Counted from the first letter of the stretch, positions 30,826 to 44,384 are shown. The stretch is 64,000 bases of DNA from Citrobacter amalonaticus (GCA_028994555.1 JARDVN010000001.1:620001-684000); one strand, 5' to 3'. Program-made: numbers and translations. The notes: generated from the sequence alone by a model not told the origin.

Positions 30826-30900
30826 TGCCGGATGGCGGCGTAAACGCCTTATCCGGCCTACAGAGTGTACTCGTTGTAGGCCGGATAAGCGCTGCGTCAA
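30826..30900. repeat. Paired REP elements (BIME)
   Basis: Two REP units in opposite orientation, GCCGGATGGCGGC...CTTATCCGGCC and GTAGGCCGGATAAGCG, lie between the convergent pepE and yjbB genes. Confidence 0.8.
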
Positions 30901-30902
30901 CG

Positions 30903-32535
30903 TTAATAATCATCCCGCTCGTCGTCTTCGTCCGGCTGTTCCAGTACGCTGTAAGCCACGGAACAGAACAATGAGTTCAGACGCTGCATATCCCCCCAGT
31001 AACCCCAGGTGCAGAGAACTGGTTTCAATACTCTGGACGTTCTGCTGATGCAGACGATCAACGTGCGCGTGTGAATAACGGCGATTCAGTATGCGGAAGC
31101 GATGCTTGCTACGGCGCAGACGACGGGCGCTGGTCACATCGCCGGAGAAGAATACCGACATCGCCAGTTGCAGGTTGCTGAGCAACTGGTCGTACAGCGC
31201 ATCCAGCTCTTTTAAGCCCTCAATCGAAAACGCCCGCCGCGCCGCCAGCGACTTGTCAGCAATCTCGCTGCCCATGCGCTCCACAATATCCGACGCCTGT
31301 TCCAGGTTGAGCGACATTTCAATGATCTCCGCCCAGCGGCGCGACTCCTCTTCCGCCAGTTCCTCCTTCGGCATCCGCGCCAGATAGAGCTTGATGGCGG
31401 TGTAGAGCACGTTGATGTCATCCGCGATTTTGCGCAGCTCTTTCTCTTCACGCGGCTCGCCGTGCATTACCTTTTTCAGCCCTTCCATCATCTGTTCCAT
31501 CGCATCGCCGATGCGCAGCGCTTCACGGGCGGCATTGGCCAGTGCAAGGGTCGGCGTATCCAGCGCGCTGGCATCCAGATGCTTTGGCTTGAGATGCCCA
31601 TCCAACTCCGGCTCATCACGAATCATGCGCTTACAGAAGCGCGCCATCGGCTCGGCAAACGGAATCATCGCCAGGCAGCGCACCAGGTTGTAGAAGACAT
31701 GGAAATAGATAACCAGCTCAGATTTGGGCAGTGGCAGCTCATCCATCAGATTCGCCAGCGGATGGACAAACGGCAGAATAATCAGGCTACCCACCAGCTT
31801 GAACAGCAGGCTGCCGAGCGCCACGCGTCGCGCTGCCGCGTTGGCCGCGCTGTTGTTGAGCATCGCCAGCAGGCCGGAACCGAGGTTAGCACCAATCACC
31901 AGACACAGCGCCACCGGGAAGGAGATAATCCCCGCCGCTGTCAGGGTAGCCGTTAACAGTACCGCCGCCAGACTGGAATAACTGATAATCGCAAACATCG
32001 CGCCAATGAGCGCATCCAGCATAATATCGCCGGTCAACGAGGCGAAAATGACCTGTACACCGTTGGCCTGGGTAATAGGGGTCACGGCCTGGACGATCAG
32101 CTCCAGCGCCAGCAGGATCAAGCCAAGGCCAATCCCCACACGGCCCAGTTGTCCGGCGCGTGTCTGTTTACGCCCCAGAAAGAAGATCACGCCGATGAAA
32201 ATCAGCAGCGGCGACAGCCACGATAAATCGAAGGTGAGGATACGCGCCATCAGCGCGGTCCCCACATCTGCGCCAAGCACAATCACCAGCGCAGGCGTCA
32301 GCGCGACAAGATCCTGGGCAACAAACGAGGTCACCAGCATGGTGGTGGCATTACTGCTCTGCACCAGCGCAGTGACGCCAATCCCTGCGCAGAAGGCGAG
32401 CGGTTTCTTTTCGACGCTACGGCTAAGCACAGTACGCAGGCGAGCGCCGAACACACGCATCACGCCAGTACGCACAATATGGGTACCCCAGACCAGCAGG
32501 GCGACAGCAGAAAGCAGGTGGAGCAAAGTTAGCAC
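30903..32535 (-). CDS. yjbB: YjbB, Na+/phosphate cotransporter family with PhoU-like C-terminus (frame break)
   Basis: About 543 residues. The N-terminal 300 residues have 8 or so membrane segments with two QSSNATT-type Na/Pi cotransporter repeats (VQSSNATTMLV). The C-terminal part is a helical PhoU-like domain. In E. coli it exports phosphate when overexpressed. A six-C run at 30992-30997 shifts the last 30 residues; with five Cs the end reads LLGDMQRLN and a DERDDY-type tail, with its stop at 30903-30905. Confidence 0.92.
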
Positions 32536-32577
32536 GGAATCAGGTACTCCTTATTGTTATAGGTTCCCGGGGCTCAT

Positions 32578-32656
32578 GCCTGATGACGCTGCGCTTATCA
32601 GACCTACAAGCAACCGGTAGGCCGGATAAAGCGTTTACGCCGCCATCCGGCAAGCA
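32578..32656. repeat. REP pair downstream of metH / upstream of yjbB
   Basis: TGATGACGCTGCGCTTATCA with GTAGGCCGGATAAAG and CCGCCATCCGGCA form REP half-units. They sit between the yjbB start and the metH terminator. Confidence 0.75.
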
Positions 32657-32704
32657 ACGTTCATGAGCCTTCTTTCAGTATAAGGGTTTAAACGCAAGAA
32701 AGAG

Positions 32705-32729
32705 ACAGGGCGCTCAGTGAGCGCCCTGT
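32705..32729 (-). terminator. metH terminator
   Basis: ACAGGGCGCTCA/TGAGCGCCCTGT is a 12-bp perfect inverted repeat with T/C-rich sequence after it on the minus strand. It lies 32 bases after the metH stop. Confidence 0.65.
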
Positions 32730-32760
32730 GAGTTGTAAGGAAAGATGACGGTTTTATGAA

Positions 32761-35700
32761 TCAGTCAGCGTCATAGCCCAGGTTTGGTGCCAGCCAGCGC
32801 TCAACGTCAGAGACACTCATCCCCTTACGGAAAGCGTAGTCTTCCACCTGGTCACGCTGAATCTGTGCAACCGCGTAGTACTTGCTGTCCGGGTGACTGA
32901 AGTACCAGCCGGAGACCGATGCGCCAGGCCACATAGCGAAGGACTCGGTGAGCTTCATGCCGGTGTGTGTTTCCACGTCCAGCAGTTGCCAGATGGTGCC
33001 CTTTTCAGTGTGTTCCGGACAGGCCGGATACCCCGGCGCCGGGCGAATCCCCTGATAGTTTTCGCGGATCAGCTCTTCATTGCTGAGATTTTCGTTCGGC
33101 GCATAGCCCCAGTAAACTTTACGCACACGCTCATGCAGATACTCCGCGAAGGCTTCCGCCAGACGGTCGGCAAGCGCTTTCACCATGATCTTGTTGTAAT
33201 CATCGTGCTGCGCTTCGAACGCCTCCGCCAGTGCGTCTTCCTCCAGACCACCGGTCACCGCAAAAGCACCGATGTAGTCCGCTTTACCGGACAGTTTCGG
33301 CGCAACAAAGTCGGACAGGCAGTAGTTGGCGAAACCGACTTTTTCCGTTTGCTGACGCAGATGATGGCTGACGGTCAGCACATGCGTACGCGTTTCATCA
33401 CGATAAATTTCGATATCGTCGCCTACGCGGTTTGCCGGGAACAGCCCCACCACACCGCGCGGGTTCAGCGTTTTCTCAGCACTTAACTTATCCAGCATAG
33501 CGTTAGCATCGTTGAACAGACGCTTCGCCTCTTCACCTACCACCTCATCTTCCAGAATGCGCGGGTATTTCCCGGCCAGCGACCAGGTCATAAAGAACGG
33601 CGTCCAGTCGATGTAATTACGCAGCGTTTCAATACTGGCTTCGACGACCTGCACCCCCCAGACGATGCGCCACCGGCGGCGTATAGTTCGCCCAGTCAAA
33701 CGCCAGATCGTTATCCCGGGCAGCGGCCAGCGTGACCGGCGGGGTGCGCGGTTTCTTGCGGCCATGCTGAATACGTACGGTTTCATACTCTTTGCGGGTC
33801 CGGGCGACAAAATCGTCACGCTGAGTGTCAGAAAGCAGCGCAGCAACCACGCCAACGGTGCGCGAAGCGTTCTGCACATACACCGTTGGGCCGCTGTAGT
33901 TCTGCTCGATTTTCACCGCAGTGTGCGCTTTCGAGGTGGTGGCGCCGCCAATCAGCAGCGGAATGGTGAAGCCCTGACGCTCCATCTCTTTCGCCACGTT
34001 GACCATTTCGTCCAGCGACGGGGTAATCAGCCCGGAAAGGCCAATCAAATCCGCATTCACCTCTTTGGCGGTTTTGAGGATCTTCTCCGCCGGCACCATC
34101 ACGCCGAGATCGACGATTTCGTAGTTATTACACTGCAACACTACGCCAACGATGTTTTTGCCGATGTCGTGCACATCACCCTTCACGGTAGCGATCACCA
34201 TTTTACCGTTACTGGAGCCTTTCTCTTTGCTGGCTTCGATAAACGGCTCAAGGTACGCCACCGCCTGTTTCATCACGCGGGCGGATTTCACCACCTGCGG
34301 CAGGAACATTTTGCCCTCACCGAACAGGTCGCCGACGACGTTCATCCCGTCCATCAGCGGCCCTTCAATCACCTCGATCGGGCGAGCAGCCTGCTGACGG
34401 GCTTCTTCGGTATCCTGTTCGATAAATTCCGTGATGCCTTTGACCAGCGAGTATTCGAGGCGCTTTTTGACTTCCCAGGTGCGCCACTCCACCATCTGCG
34501 CGTTAGCTGTCTCATCGGCCTTGCTGCCCCGGTATTTTTCCGCCAGTTCTAGCAGGCGTTCAGTACCGTCATCACGACGGTTGAGGATCACATCCTCTAC
34601 CGCATCGCGCAGTTCGGCGGGAAGATCGTCATAGATCGCCAGTTGTCCGGCGTTGACAATCCCCATGTCCATACCGTTGCGAATGGCGTAATAGAGGAAC
34701 ACGGCATGAATAGCCTCACGCACCGGGTCGTTGCCACGAAACGAGAACGACACGTTGGAGACGCCGCCGGAGATCAACGCGTGCGGCAGCTCGCGTTTGA
34801 TGTCTTCACAGGCGCCGATAAAGTCCTGCGCGTAGTTATTGTGCTCATCAATACCGGTCGCCACCGCGAAAATATTCGGGTCGAAAATGATGTCTTCCGG
34901 CGGGAAGCCCACCTCTTCGGTGAGGATGGTGTATGCCCGACGGCAAATCTCAATTTTACGTGCGCGGGTATCCGCCTGCCCCTGTTCATCAAAGGCCATC
35001 ACCACTACCGCCGCGCCGTAACGACGCAGCAGCTTCGCATGATGGATAAAGGTTTCAACCCCCTCTTTCATGGAGATCGAGTTCACGATGCCCTTGCCCT
35101 GAATGCACTTCAGCCCTTTCTCGATGACCTCCCATTTCGAAGAGTCGATCATGATAGGCACGCGGGCAATGTCCGGCTCGCCCGCAATCAGGTTCAGGAA
35201 GCGCACCATCGCCGCTTCGGCGTCGAGCATCCCCTCATCCATGTTGATATCGATAATTTGCGCACCGCTTTCTACCTGCTGACGGGCAACATCCAGCGCT
35301 TCGCTGTATTTTTCTTCTTTGATCAGACGTTTAAATTTGGCGGAACCGGTAACATTGGTACGTTCACCGACGTTCACAAACAGGCTGTCGTCGCCAATGT
35401 TCAGCGGTTCAAGACCGGATAAGCGGCAGGCCACCGGGATTTCCGGCAACGGGCGCGGCGGCAATCCTTCAACCGCCCGGCTCATTGCCGCGATGTGTTC
35501 CGGCGTGGTGCCGCAGCAGCCACCGACGATATTCAGGAAACCGGCTTCGGCCCATTCGCGGATCTGCGTCGCCATCGTGTCGGCATCAAGATCGTATTCA
35601 CCAAACGCATTCGGCAGACCGGCGTTCGGGTGTGCGGTCACGTAACATTCCGCAATGCGTGACAACTCCTGCACATACTGACGCAGTTCATCCGGCCCCA

Positions 35701-36445
35701 GCGCACAGTTAAGCCCAAATGTCAGCGCTTCAGCGTGACGCAGCGAATTATAAAACGCCTCTGTCGTCTGGCCGGAAAGGGTACGTCCGGAAGCATCGGT
35801 GATAGTGCCGGAAATCATGATGGGCAGGTCGACGCCCAGCGCTTCCAGCTCTTCTTTCACCGCAAAAATCGCCGCTTTCGCGTTCAGCGTGTCAAAGACG
35901 GTTTCGATTAAAATCAGGTCACTACCCCCTTCCACCAGCGCTTTGGTGGACTCACGGTAGGCGGACACCAACTGATCAAAGGTGATATTACGAAATGCCG
36001 GGTCGTTTACATCCGGCGAGATCGATGCGGTCCGGTTGGTTGGGCCGAGAACGCCCGCCACATAACGCGGTTTCTCCGGGGTACGTACGGTCCATTCATC
36101 GGCGCAGGCGCGCGCCAGTTTCGCGGCGGCAAGGTTGATCTCCGCTGACAGAGACTCCATCTGGTAATCCGCCATCGCGATGGGCGTGGAGTTGAAGGTG
36201 TTGGTTTCGATGATGTCCGCGCCCGCTTCAAAATAGGCGTTATGAATGGCGGTAATCACCTCCGGCTTACTGAGCACCAGCAGGTCGTTATTGCCTTTCA
36301 GGTCGCACGGCCAGTCGGCAAAGCGCTCACCACGGAAATCCTCTTCACTCAGACGGTAGCTCTGGATCATCGTGCCCATGCCGCCGTCCAGCACCAGAAT
36401 ACGTTCATTTAACTGCGCACGCAGTTGTTCAACTTTGCTGCTCAC
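32761..36445 (-). CDS. metH: Cobalamin-dependent methionine synthase MetH (frame break)
   Basis: The restored protein has 1227 residues, the E. coli length, with a GTG start at 36445 ([11 protein letters not shown]) after GGGAG. The order is the homocysteine domain with zinc Cys ([10 protein letters not shown]), the methyl-THF domain ([11 protein letters not shown]), the B12 domain with axial His ([11 protein letters not shown]) and the AdoMet-activation domain ([12 protein letters not shown]). It transfers a methyl group from methyl-THF to homocysteine. A six-C run at 33654-33659 splits the gene at VAHRL/GVQVVEA; five Cs restore it. Confidence 0.96.
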
Positions 36446-36600
36446 ACTTGCTCCCGACAACGCTCAACCAGACCGAAAAAGTCAACAAAACATAGTGGCA
36501 TAAACAGGGCTGACGGAAAAGCGAACGACGGGCAACATGAGACATGTTCAGCTTCACTCCTCCGATCAGTACAAGATTTCTTGCATTATAATCGAATAAA

Positions 36601-36618
36601 ACGAAAATGATTTCCACG
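36601..36618 (+). promoter_or_regulatory. IclR autoregulatory operator
   Basis: ACGAAAATGATTTCCACG upstream of iclR matches the E. coli iclR operator, a half-conserved palindrome of GGAAAT...ATTTCC type. It lies about 20 bases before the iclR start. Confidence 0.7.
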
Positions 36619-36638
36619 ATACAGAAAAGGAGTCAGCT

Positions 36639-37463
36639 ATGGTCGCCCCCGTTCCCGCCAAACGCGGCAGAAAACCCGCCGCGACGACAGCCCCCGCCGC
36701 CGGACAGGTTCAGTCACTGACTCGTGGTCTGAAACTGCTGGAATGGATCGCGGAATCCAACGGCAGCGTGGCGTTGACCGAACTGGCTCAACAGGCTGGC
36801 CTGCCGAACTCGACCACTCACCGTTTACTCACCACCATGCAGCAGCAGGGTTTTGTCCGTCAGGTGGGTGACCTTGGACACTGGGCAATCGGCGCGCATG
36901 CCTTTATCGTTGGCAGCAGCTTTTTGCAGAGCCGCAATTTGCTGGCAATCGTCCACCCGATTCTGCGCAAACTGATGGAAGACTCCGGCGAAACGGTGAA
37001 TCTGGCGGTGCTGGATCAGAGCGACCATCAGGCGATTATCATTGACCAGGTGCAGTGTACTCAACTGATGCGCATGTCTGCGCCGATCGGCGGTAAGCTG
37101 CCGATGCATGCCTCTGGCGCAGGCAAAGCGTTTTTAGCACAGCTGAGTGAAGAACAGGTGACCCAGTTGCTGCACCGCAAAGGGCTGCATGCGTATACCC
37201 ACGCGACGCTGGTCTCTCCTGTCCATCTGAAGGATGATCTCGCGCAGACGCGTAAACGCGGCTATTCGTTTGATGATGAGGAGCATGCGCTCGGACTGCG
37301 CTGCGTGGCGTCGTGCATTTATGACGAGCACCGCGAACCGTTTGCTGCGATCTCCATCTCTGGACCGATTTCACGCATCACCGATGACCGCGTCACCGAG
37401 TTTGGCGCGATGGTGATCAAGGCAGCGAAAGAGGTGACGCTGGCGTACGGCGGGATTCGGTAG
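36639..37463 (+). CDS. iclR: Acetate operon repressor IclR
   Basis: The protein has 274 residues and represses aceBAK; glyoxylate favours inactive dimers and pyruvate stabilises the bound form. An N-terminal Lys/Pro/Ala-rich tail leads to a winged helix (ALTELAQQAGLPNSTTHRLLTTMQQQGFVRQ). The ligand-binding domain follows, with GGKLPMHASGAGKAFLA. It is divergent from metH and has AAAGGAG upstream. The frame is intact. Confidence 0.96.
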   Translation: MVAPVPAKRGRKPAATTAPAAGQVQSLTRGLKLLEWIAESNGSVALTELAQQAGLPNSTTHRLLTTMQQQGFVRQVGDLGHWAIGAHAFIVGSSFLQSRNLLAIVHPILRKLMEDSGETVNLAVLDQSDHQAIIIDQVQCTQLMRMSAPIGGKLPMHASGAGKAFLAQLSEEQVTQLLHRKGLHAYTHATLVSPVHLKDDLAQTRKRGYSFDDEEHALGLRCVASCIYDEHREPFAAISISGPISRITDDRVTEFGAMVIKAAKEVTLAYGGIR

Positions 37464-39265
<1,802 letters not shown>

Positions 39266-39282
39266 TTATTCGGCACCACGTT

Positions 39283-39354
39283 TTGCCGGATGGCGCGTTC
39301 GCTTATCCGGCCTACACTTTCGTAGGCCCGGTAAGCACCACGCCACCGGGCGTT
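39283..39354. repeat. REP pair between aceA and aceK
   Basis: TTTTGCCGGATGGCGCG...GCTTATCCGGCCTAC and TCGTAGGCCCGGTAAGC. In E. coli the aceA-aceK REP region lowers aceK expression relative to aceBA; the position here is the same. Confidence 0.8.
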
Positions 39355-39356
39355 AA

Positions 39357-40662
39357 TCAAAACTGCGATTCTTCGGTCGAGCCGGTCAACGCGGTCACCG
39401 AGGACGTGCCGCCCTGAATGATGGTGGTGACTTTATCGAAGTAGCCTGTACCCACTTCCTGCTGATGGGACACGAAGGTGTAACCGTCTTTAGCCGCCGC
39501 AAATTCCGGCTGCTGAACCTTCTCAACATAGTGGCGCATGCCTTCACCCTGCGCGTAGGAGTGCGCGAGGTCGAACATGTTGAACCACATGCTGTGGATG
39601 CCCGCCAGGGTAATGAATTGATATTTGTAACCCATATCTGACAACTGCTGCTGGAAGCTGGCGATGGTCTTATCGTCCAGATTCTTCTGCCAGTTGAACG
39701 ACGGCGAACAGTTGTAGGCCAGCAGTTTGCCTGGGAATTTCGCATGAATCGCATCGGCAAAGCGCTTCGCCAGCTCCAGATCCGGCGTGGAGGTCTCACA
39801 CCACACCAGATCGGCATACGGCGCGTAGGCCAGACCACGGCTGATTGCCTGCTCTATGCCGGCATGCGTACGGAAGAATCCTTCACTGGTCCGCTCGCCG
39901 GTAATAAATTCGCTGTCGTACGGGTCGCAATCGGAGGTGATTAGATCTGCCGCATCCGCATCGGTACGGGCAATCACCAGCGTCGGTACGCCCATGACGT
40001 CTGCCGCCAGACGCGCAGCGACCAGCTTCTGGATCGCTTCCTGCGTTGGCACCAGCACTTTACCGCCCATATGGCCACACTTCTTCACCGACGCCAGCTG
40101 ATCTTCGAAGTGAACTGCCGCTGCACCGGCTTCAATCATCGATTTCATCAGCTCAAACGCATTCAGTACGCCGCCAAAACCCGCTTCCGCATCGGCTACG
40201 ATCGGCAGGAAGTAGTCCACATAGCGCGGATCGTTGGGTTCAATACCGCTGGACCACTGGATCTGATCCGCGCGGCGGAAGGTGTTGTTGATCCGATCTA
40301 CCACGGCCGGGACAGAATTCGCCGGATAAAGCGATTGATCCGGATACATGCTGGACGCCAGGTTAGCGTCCGCAGCCACCTGCCACCCCGACAGATATAC
40401 GGCTTCAATACCCGCTTTCGCCTGCTGTAACGCCTGGCCGCCGGTCAGCGCGCCAAGGCTGTTGATGTAACCTTTTTTTCGATTCGCCGTGCAGCAAACG
40501 CCACATTTTGGCGGCGCCCAGTTGCGCCAGCGTGCACTCGGGATTGACCGAGCCGCGTAATTTCACCACTTCTTCCGCGCTGTACGGGCGACGAATGCCT
40601 TCCCAGCGCGGTTGTGTCCATTCTTTCTGTAACGCTTCGATCTGTTGGGTACGGGTTTTCAT
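39357..40662 (-). CDS. aceA: Isocitrate lyase AceA (frame break)
   Basis: The restored length is 434 residues, as in E. coli. It cleaves isocitrate into glyoxylate and succinate. The catalytic loop KKCGHMGGK and the C-terminal TEESQF are visible. It starts at 40662 ([12 protein letters not shown]). A seven-T run at 40473-40479 shifts the frame after HGESKK; six give [12 protein letters not shown]. It is second in aceBAK. Confidence 0.96.
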
Positions 40663-40688
40663 GTGCAGATGCTCCATATTATTCTCCT

Positions 40689-40734
40689 GGCTTCCCAGGC
40701 GTTATTGGTGAAAGCAGTTTGGTCACGGGAAGCC
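40689..40734 (-). other. Hairpin in the aceB-aceA gap
   Basis: GGCTTCCC at 40689-40696 pairs with GGGAAGCC at 40727-40734 in the 157-base gap between aceB and aceA. It may protect or process the mRNA; no gene is present. Confidence 0.35.
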
Positions 40735-40819
40735 GCGCAAAAACCAGAGCGTACTGATAGTACGTGAGGATTTTGAGCACGACCCGGGGCCAAAATGGCG
40801 AACAAAATAGCCTGGGCAA

Positions 40820-42421
40820 TTACGCCAGCAGGCGGTAGCCTGGCAACGTCAGGAAATCGATTAATTCATCAGAGGTGGTGATTTGTTCCATCAGACGCGC
40901 GGCGTCGTCAAAGCGCCCGCTGCTGAAGCGGTGTTCGCCCAGTTCTTCCTGAATCACCCGCATCTCTTCAGCCAGCATCTGGCGGAACAGCGCCTTCGTG
41001 ACCGGCTTGCCGTTGCTGAGAGTTTTCTCGTGATGGATCCACTGCCAGATTGACGTACGGGAGATTTCCGCCGTCGCCGCATCTTCCATCAGGCCATAAA
41101 TCGGCACGCAGCCGTTGCCGGAAATCCACGCTTCTATGTACTGCACCGCAACGCGAATGTTGGCGCGCATGCCTTCTTCAGTGCGTTCGCCTTCACAGGG
41201 CGCCAGCAGTTGTTCTGCGGTAATAGGCGCATCGTCCTCACGCGTGACAAACAGCTGATTTTTGTTCTCACCCAGCACCTCGTTGAAGACCGCCATCGCG
41301 GTGTCCGCCAGCCCGGGATGCGCAATCCATGTGCCGTCGTGGCCATTGCTGGCTTCCAGCGCTTTGTCCGCTTTCACCTTGCTGAGCACCTGATTATTTC
41401 GCTCGGCGTCTTTGCTTGGAATGAATGCCGCCATACCGCCCATCGCGAAGGCACCACGTTTGTGGCAGGTTTTAATCAGCAGACGCGAATAGGCACTGAG
41501 GAAAGGCTTATCCATCGTTACCACCTGGCGATCCGGCAGGACGCGATCAGGGTGATTTTTCAACGTTTTGATATAGCTGAAAATGTAATCCCAGCGACCA
41601 CAGTTGAGACCAACAATATGATCACGCAGCGCGTGCAGGATCTCGTCCATCTGGAAGACAGCCGGCAGGGTTTCAATCAACAGCGTGGCTTTAATGGTGC
41701 CGCGCGGCAGATTGAAACGATCTTCGGTATAGCTGAAGACTTCGCTCCACCACGCCGCTTCCTGCCAGGACTGGGTTTTCGGCAGATAGAAGTAAGGTCC
41801 GCTGCCTTTAGCCAGCAACGCTTTATAGTTGTGGAAGAAATAGAGGGCAAAGTCGAACAGACTGCCAGGGATCGCTTCACCACGCCACGTGACGTGTTTT
41901 TCCGGCAGATGCAGACCGCGTACGCGGCAAATCAGCAATGCAGGATCGGGCTTCAACTGGTAAATTTTTCCGGCTTCATTGGTATAGCTGATGGTGCCGT
42001 TTACCGCATCGCGAAGGTTGATGTGCCCGTCAATGACCTTGTCCCATTCCGGTGCCAGCGAATCTTCGAAATCTGCCATAAAGACTTTCACATTGGCGTT
42101 CAGCGCATTGATCACCATCTTGCGCTCAACCGGCCCGGTGATTTCGACCCGACGATCCTGTAAATCTTGCGGAATGCCGCGGATTTTCCAGTCTCCGCTA
42201 CGAATGGAAGCTGTTTCCGAAATAAAATCAGGCAACTTACCGTTATCGATATCCTGCTGCTGCTGAATACGCGCGGCGAGTAACTTGTTACGTTTTGGCG
42301 TAAAGCGCGCCACCAGTTCGGTGACAAATTCTATCGCCCCGGAGGTCAGGATCTGCTTCTCCGGCTCACCCTGCGGCCTGGTAAAGATCAATTCATCCGT
42401 CGTCGTTGCCTGTTGATTCAT
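40820..42421 (-). CDS. aceB: Malate synthase A
   Basis: The protein has 533 residues and condenses glyoxylate with acetyl-CoA to give malate. It has the family signature KDAERNNQV, GHDGTWIAHP and the catalytic acidic loop near FMADFEDSLAP. It is first in aceBAK. The upstream region retains the E. coli IclR site. The frame is intact. Confidence 0.96.
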   Translation of the reverse strand: MNQQATTTDELIFTRPQGEPEKQILTSGAIEFVTELVARFTPKRNKLLAARIQQQQDIDNGKLPDFISETASIRSGDWKIRGIPQDLQDRRVEITGPVERKMVINALNANVKVFMADFEDSLAPEWDKVIDGHINLRDAVNGTISYTNEAGKIYQLKPDPALLICRVRGLHLPEKHVTWRGEAIPGSLFDFALYFFHNYKALLAKGSGPYFYLPKTQSWQEAAWWSEVFSYTEDRFNLPRGTIKATLLIETLPAVFQMDEILHALRDHIVGLNCGRWDYIFSYIKTLKNHPDRVLPDRQVVTMDKPFLSAYSRLLIKTCHKRGAFAMGGMAAFIPSKDAERNNQVLSKVKADKALEASNGHDGTWIAHPGLADTAMAVFNEVLGENKNQLFVTREDDAPITAEQLLAPCEGERTEEGMRANIRVAVQYIEAWISGNGCVPIYGLMEDAATAEISRTSIWQWIHHEKTLSNGKPVTKALFRQMLAEEMRVIQEELGEHRFSSGRFDDAARLMEQITTSDELIDFLTLPGYRLLA

Positions 42422-42520
42422 TCTCTAACTCCTCGTCATTGATAACAAAGCATTCCAATGCGAACGAAGGATCGTTGTGCGCTTTTCGTTCAGCACAACT
42501 AAGACTACTCATTTAAAATC

Positions 42521-42545
42521 CAAAATCAAAAACAATTTCCATTTT
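42521..42545 (-). promoter_or_regulatory. IclR site in the aceBAK promoter
   Basis: On the minus strand, AAATGGAAATTGTTTTTGAT followed by TTTG matches the E. coli aceB IclR box closely. It lies about 100 bases upstream of aceB. Confidence 0.75.
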
Positions 42546-42621
42546 TAATTTAATTATCAATTAACCTATTGATAACAATAAAGATAAAGTTTAATCACAA
42601 GCTGAAGTGGGTTTCGGAAAT

Positions 42622-42645
42622 AAAAAAAGGCACCCGAAGGTGCCT
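42622..42645 (-). terminator. metA terminator
   Basis: AGGCACC-CGAA-GGTGCCT with a seven-T tract on the minus strand lies about 45 bases after metA. Confidence 0.85.
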
Positions 42646-42689
42646 GATTCACTATGCTGAAACGCTTTAGGATCGTCAGCGACAGGAGA

Positions 42690-43619
42690 TTAATCCAGCG
42701 TTGGATTCATGTGACGCAGATCATATGGCGTGATCTGATAGACGTAATAATTGAGCCAGTTGATGAACAGCAGATTACCGTGGCTTCGCCAGGTGGCGCG
42801 GGGTTTGTTTTGCGGATCGTTTTTCGGGAAATAGTTGTAGGGAACGTCGGGACTTAACCCTGCCTCAACATCGCGAAAATATTCACTCGCTAACGTATGC
42901 GCATCGTATTCCGGATGGCCCGTGACAAACGCAATGCGTTTATCTTTGCTGGCAAACAGATACGCATCCCCATTCTCAGTCTCGGCGAGGATATCCAGAT
43001 CGGTGTAGTCGCGGATCAACACAGCAGGAAAGTCAGCGTAGCGCGAATGCGGGGCCAGGAAGGAATCATCAAAACCCCGCGTCAGCAGCGCATGAGGCTG
43101 AAGAATATGATGTTCATAAACGCCAGAGAGCTTATCGGTGCGGGTCTGCTTCGGAATACCGTAGAGAATATTGAGTGCCGCCTGTACCGCCCAACAGACA
43201 AACAGCGTTGAGGTAACATGATCTTTCGCCCATTCCAGCACCTGCTTGATCTGTGGCCAGTAAGCGACGTCATTAAACTCCACCAGGCCCAGCGGCGCAC
43301 CGGTGACGATCAGGCCATCAAAGTTCTGATCGCAAATATCCTCAAAATTACAATAGAAGTTGTTCAGGTGCTCGGCTGGCGTATTACGCGACTCGCGGGC
43401 ATCAATGCGCAGTAACTGAACATCCACCTGCAACGGAGAGTTCGATAGCAGGCGTAAAAACTGATTTTCTGTTTCGATTTTCTTCGGCATCAGATTAAGG
43501 ATAAGTACCTTTAGCGGACGAATTTCCTGACCTGAAGCGCGGGAAGTCGTCATGACAAAGACATTTTCCTCACGCAAGAAATTGACGGCGGGTAGCTCGT
43601 CCTGCACGCGAATCGGCAT
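42690..43619 (-). CDS. metA: Homoserine O-succinyltransferase
   Basis: The protein has 309 residues and makes O-succinylhomoserine from homoserine and succinyl-CoA, the first committed step of methionine synthesis. The catalytic Cys is in [10 protein letters not shown] and the His-Glu pair in VTGHPEYDA. It ends LRHMNPTLD, as in E. coli. Four met-box-like repeats lie upstream. The frame is intact. Confidence 0.96.
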   Translation of the reverse strand: MPIRVQDELPAVNFLREENVFVMTTSRASGQEIRPLKVLILNLMPKKIETENQFLRLLSNSPLQVDVQLLRIDARESRNTPAEHLNNFYCNFEDICDQNFDGLIVTGAPLGLVEFNDVAYWPQIKQVLEWAKDHVTSTLFVCWAVQAALNILYGIPKQTRTDKLSGVYEHHILQPHALLTRGFDDSFLAPHSRYADFPAVLIRDYTDLDILAETENGDAYLFASKDKRIAFVTGHPEYDAHTLASEYFRDVEAGLSPDVPYNYFPKNDPQNKPRATWRSHGNLLFINWLNYYVYQITPYDLRHMNPTLD

Positions 43620-43638
43620 AACCTGATAACCTCACTAC

Positions 43639-43670
43639 ATACGTTTAAACGTTTAGACATCCAGATAGCT
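43639..43670 (-). promoter_or_regulatory. Four tandem met boxes (MetJ operator)
   Basis: On the minus strand, AGCTATCT-GGATGTCT-AAACGTTT-AAACGTAT are four contiguous 8-mers related to AGACGTCT, just upstream of metA. MetJ with S-adenosylmethionine binds such arrays. Confidence 0.8.
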
Positions 43671-43775
43671 GACGATACCCAGAAATTACGCCGATGTCGA
43701 GCCTGCATGTTAAAGGTGAGAAAGTTTCACGACGATATATGCGTTAGAATATAAGCATAACAATAAGGAGAGAAT

Positions 43776-44227
43776 ATGGTTATTAACATACGCCGATCCC
43801 GGCATGATGAAGGGGAACAACTGATTGCTGTCTGGTGTCGTTCGGTCGACGCCACGCATGATTTTCTGTCCAGAGAGTATCGCGTCGAACTGGAGGAACT
43901 GGTTCGCTCCTTTTTTACCCGAAGCCCCTTTATGGGTTGCCGCTAATGAGCAGGATGAGCCCGTCGCATTTATGTTGCTTAGCGGAGAACATATGGATGC
44001 GCTGTTTGTTGATCCCGATGTCAGGGGCTGTGGAGTGGGTAAGCTGTTGATTGAGCACGCGCTTTCATTAGCGCCCGCGTTGACAACTAACGTGAACGAA
44101 CAAAATGATCAAGCCGTTGGATTCTATAAAAAAGATGGGATTCTGCGTGACGGGGCGTTCGGAGGTGGACGATCTTGGACGGCCGTATCCGTTATTGCAT
44201 TTGCGTTACCACAGAGCCTCATCCTGA
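43776..44227 (+). CDS. yjaB: YjaB, GNAT acetyltransferase (two frame breaks)
   Basis: About 150 residues. The acetyl-CoA loop is VRGCGVGKLL and the C-terminal strand is AVGFYKKMGF, typical of GNAT enzymes. The substrate is unknown. The six-T run at 43911-43916 and six-A run at 44128-44133 each need one base removed (RSFLPEAPLW; FYKKMGFCV). The start at 43776 follows AAGGAGAG. The product ends HRASS; E. coli has a different tail. Confidence 0.88.
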
Positions 44228-44230
44228 TCA

Positions 44231-44320
44231 CAGGCCGGATAAGGCGAAGCCGCCATCCGACAGTGGTGCGGTAGTCTGCCTGAGGCGCTGCGCTTGTCAG
44301 GCCTACAGGCCGGATAAGGA
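44231..44320. repeat. REP elements between yjaB and the rrn terminator
   Basis: GGCCGGATAAGGCGAAGCCG...CCATCCGAC and GCTGCGCTTGTCAGGCCTAC...GGCCGGATAAGG form REP units in both orientations. Confidence 0.75.
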
Positions 44321-44355
44321 AAAACCATCATCCGCAAAGCTGCAGAGCAGAAACG

Positions 44356-44384
44356 CAAAAAAGCCCATCCGTCAGGATGGGCTC
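44356..44384 (-). terminator. rrn operon terminator
   Basis: On the minus strand, AGCCCATC-CTGAC-GGATGGGCT is followed by six Ts. This is the usual rrn T1-like terminator shape, 12 bases after the 5S gene. Confidence 0.9.

Noticed and set aside
36446..36617. Short ORFs in the metH-iclR gap
   Set aside because: The gap is a divergent promoter region conserved with E. coli; the ORFs have no support.
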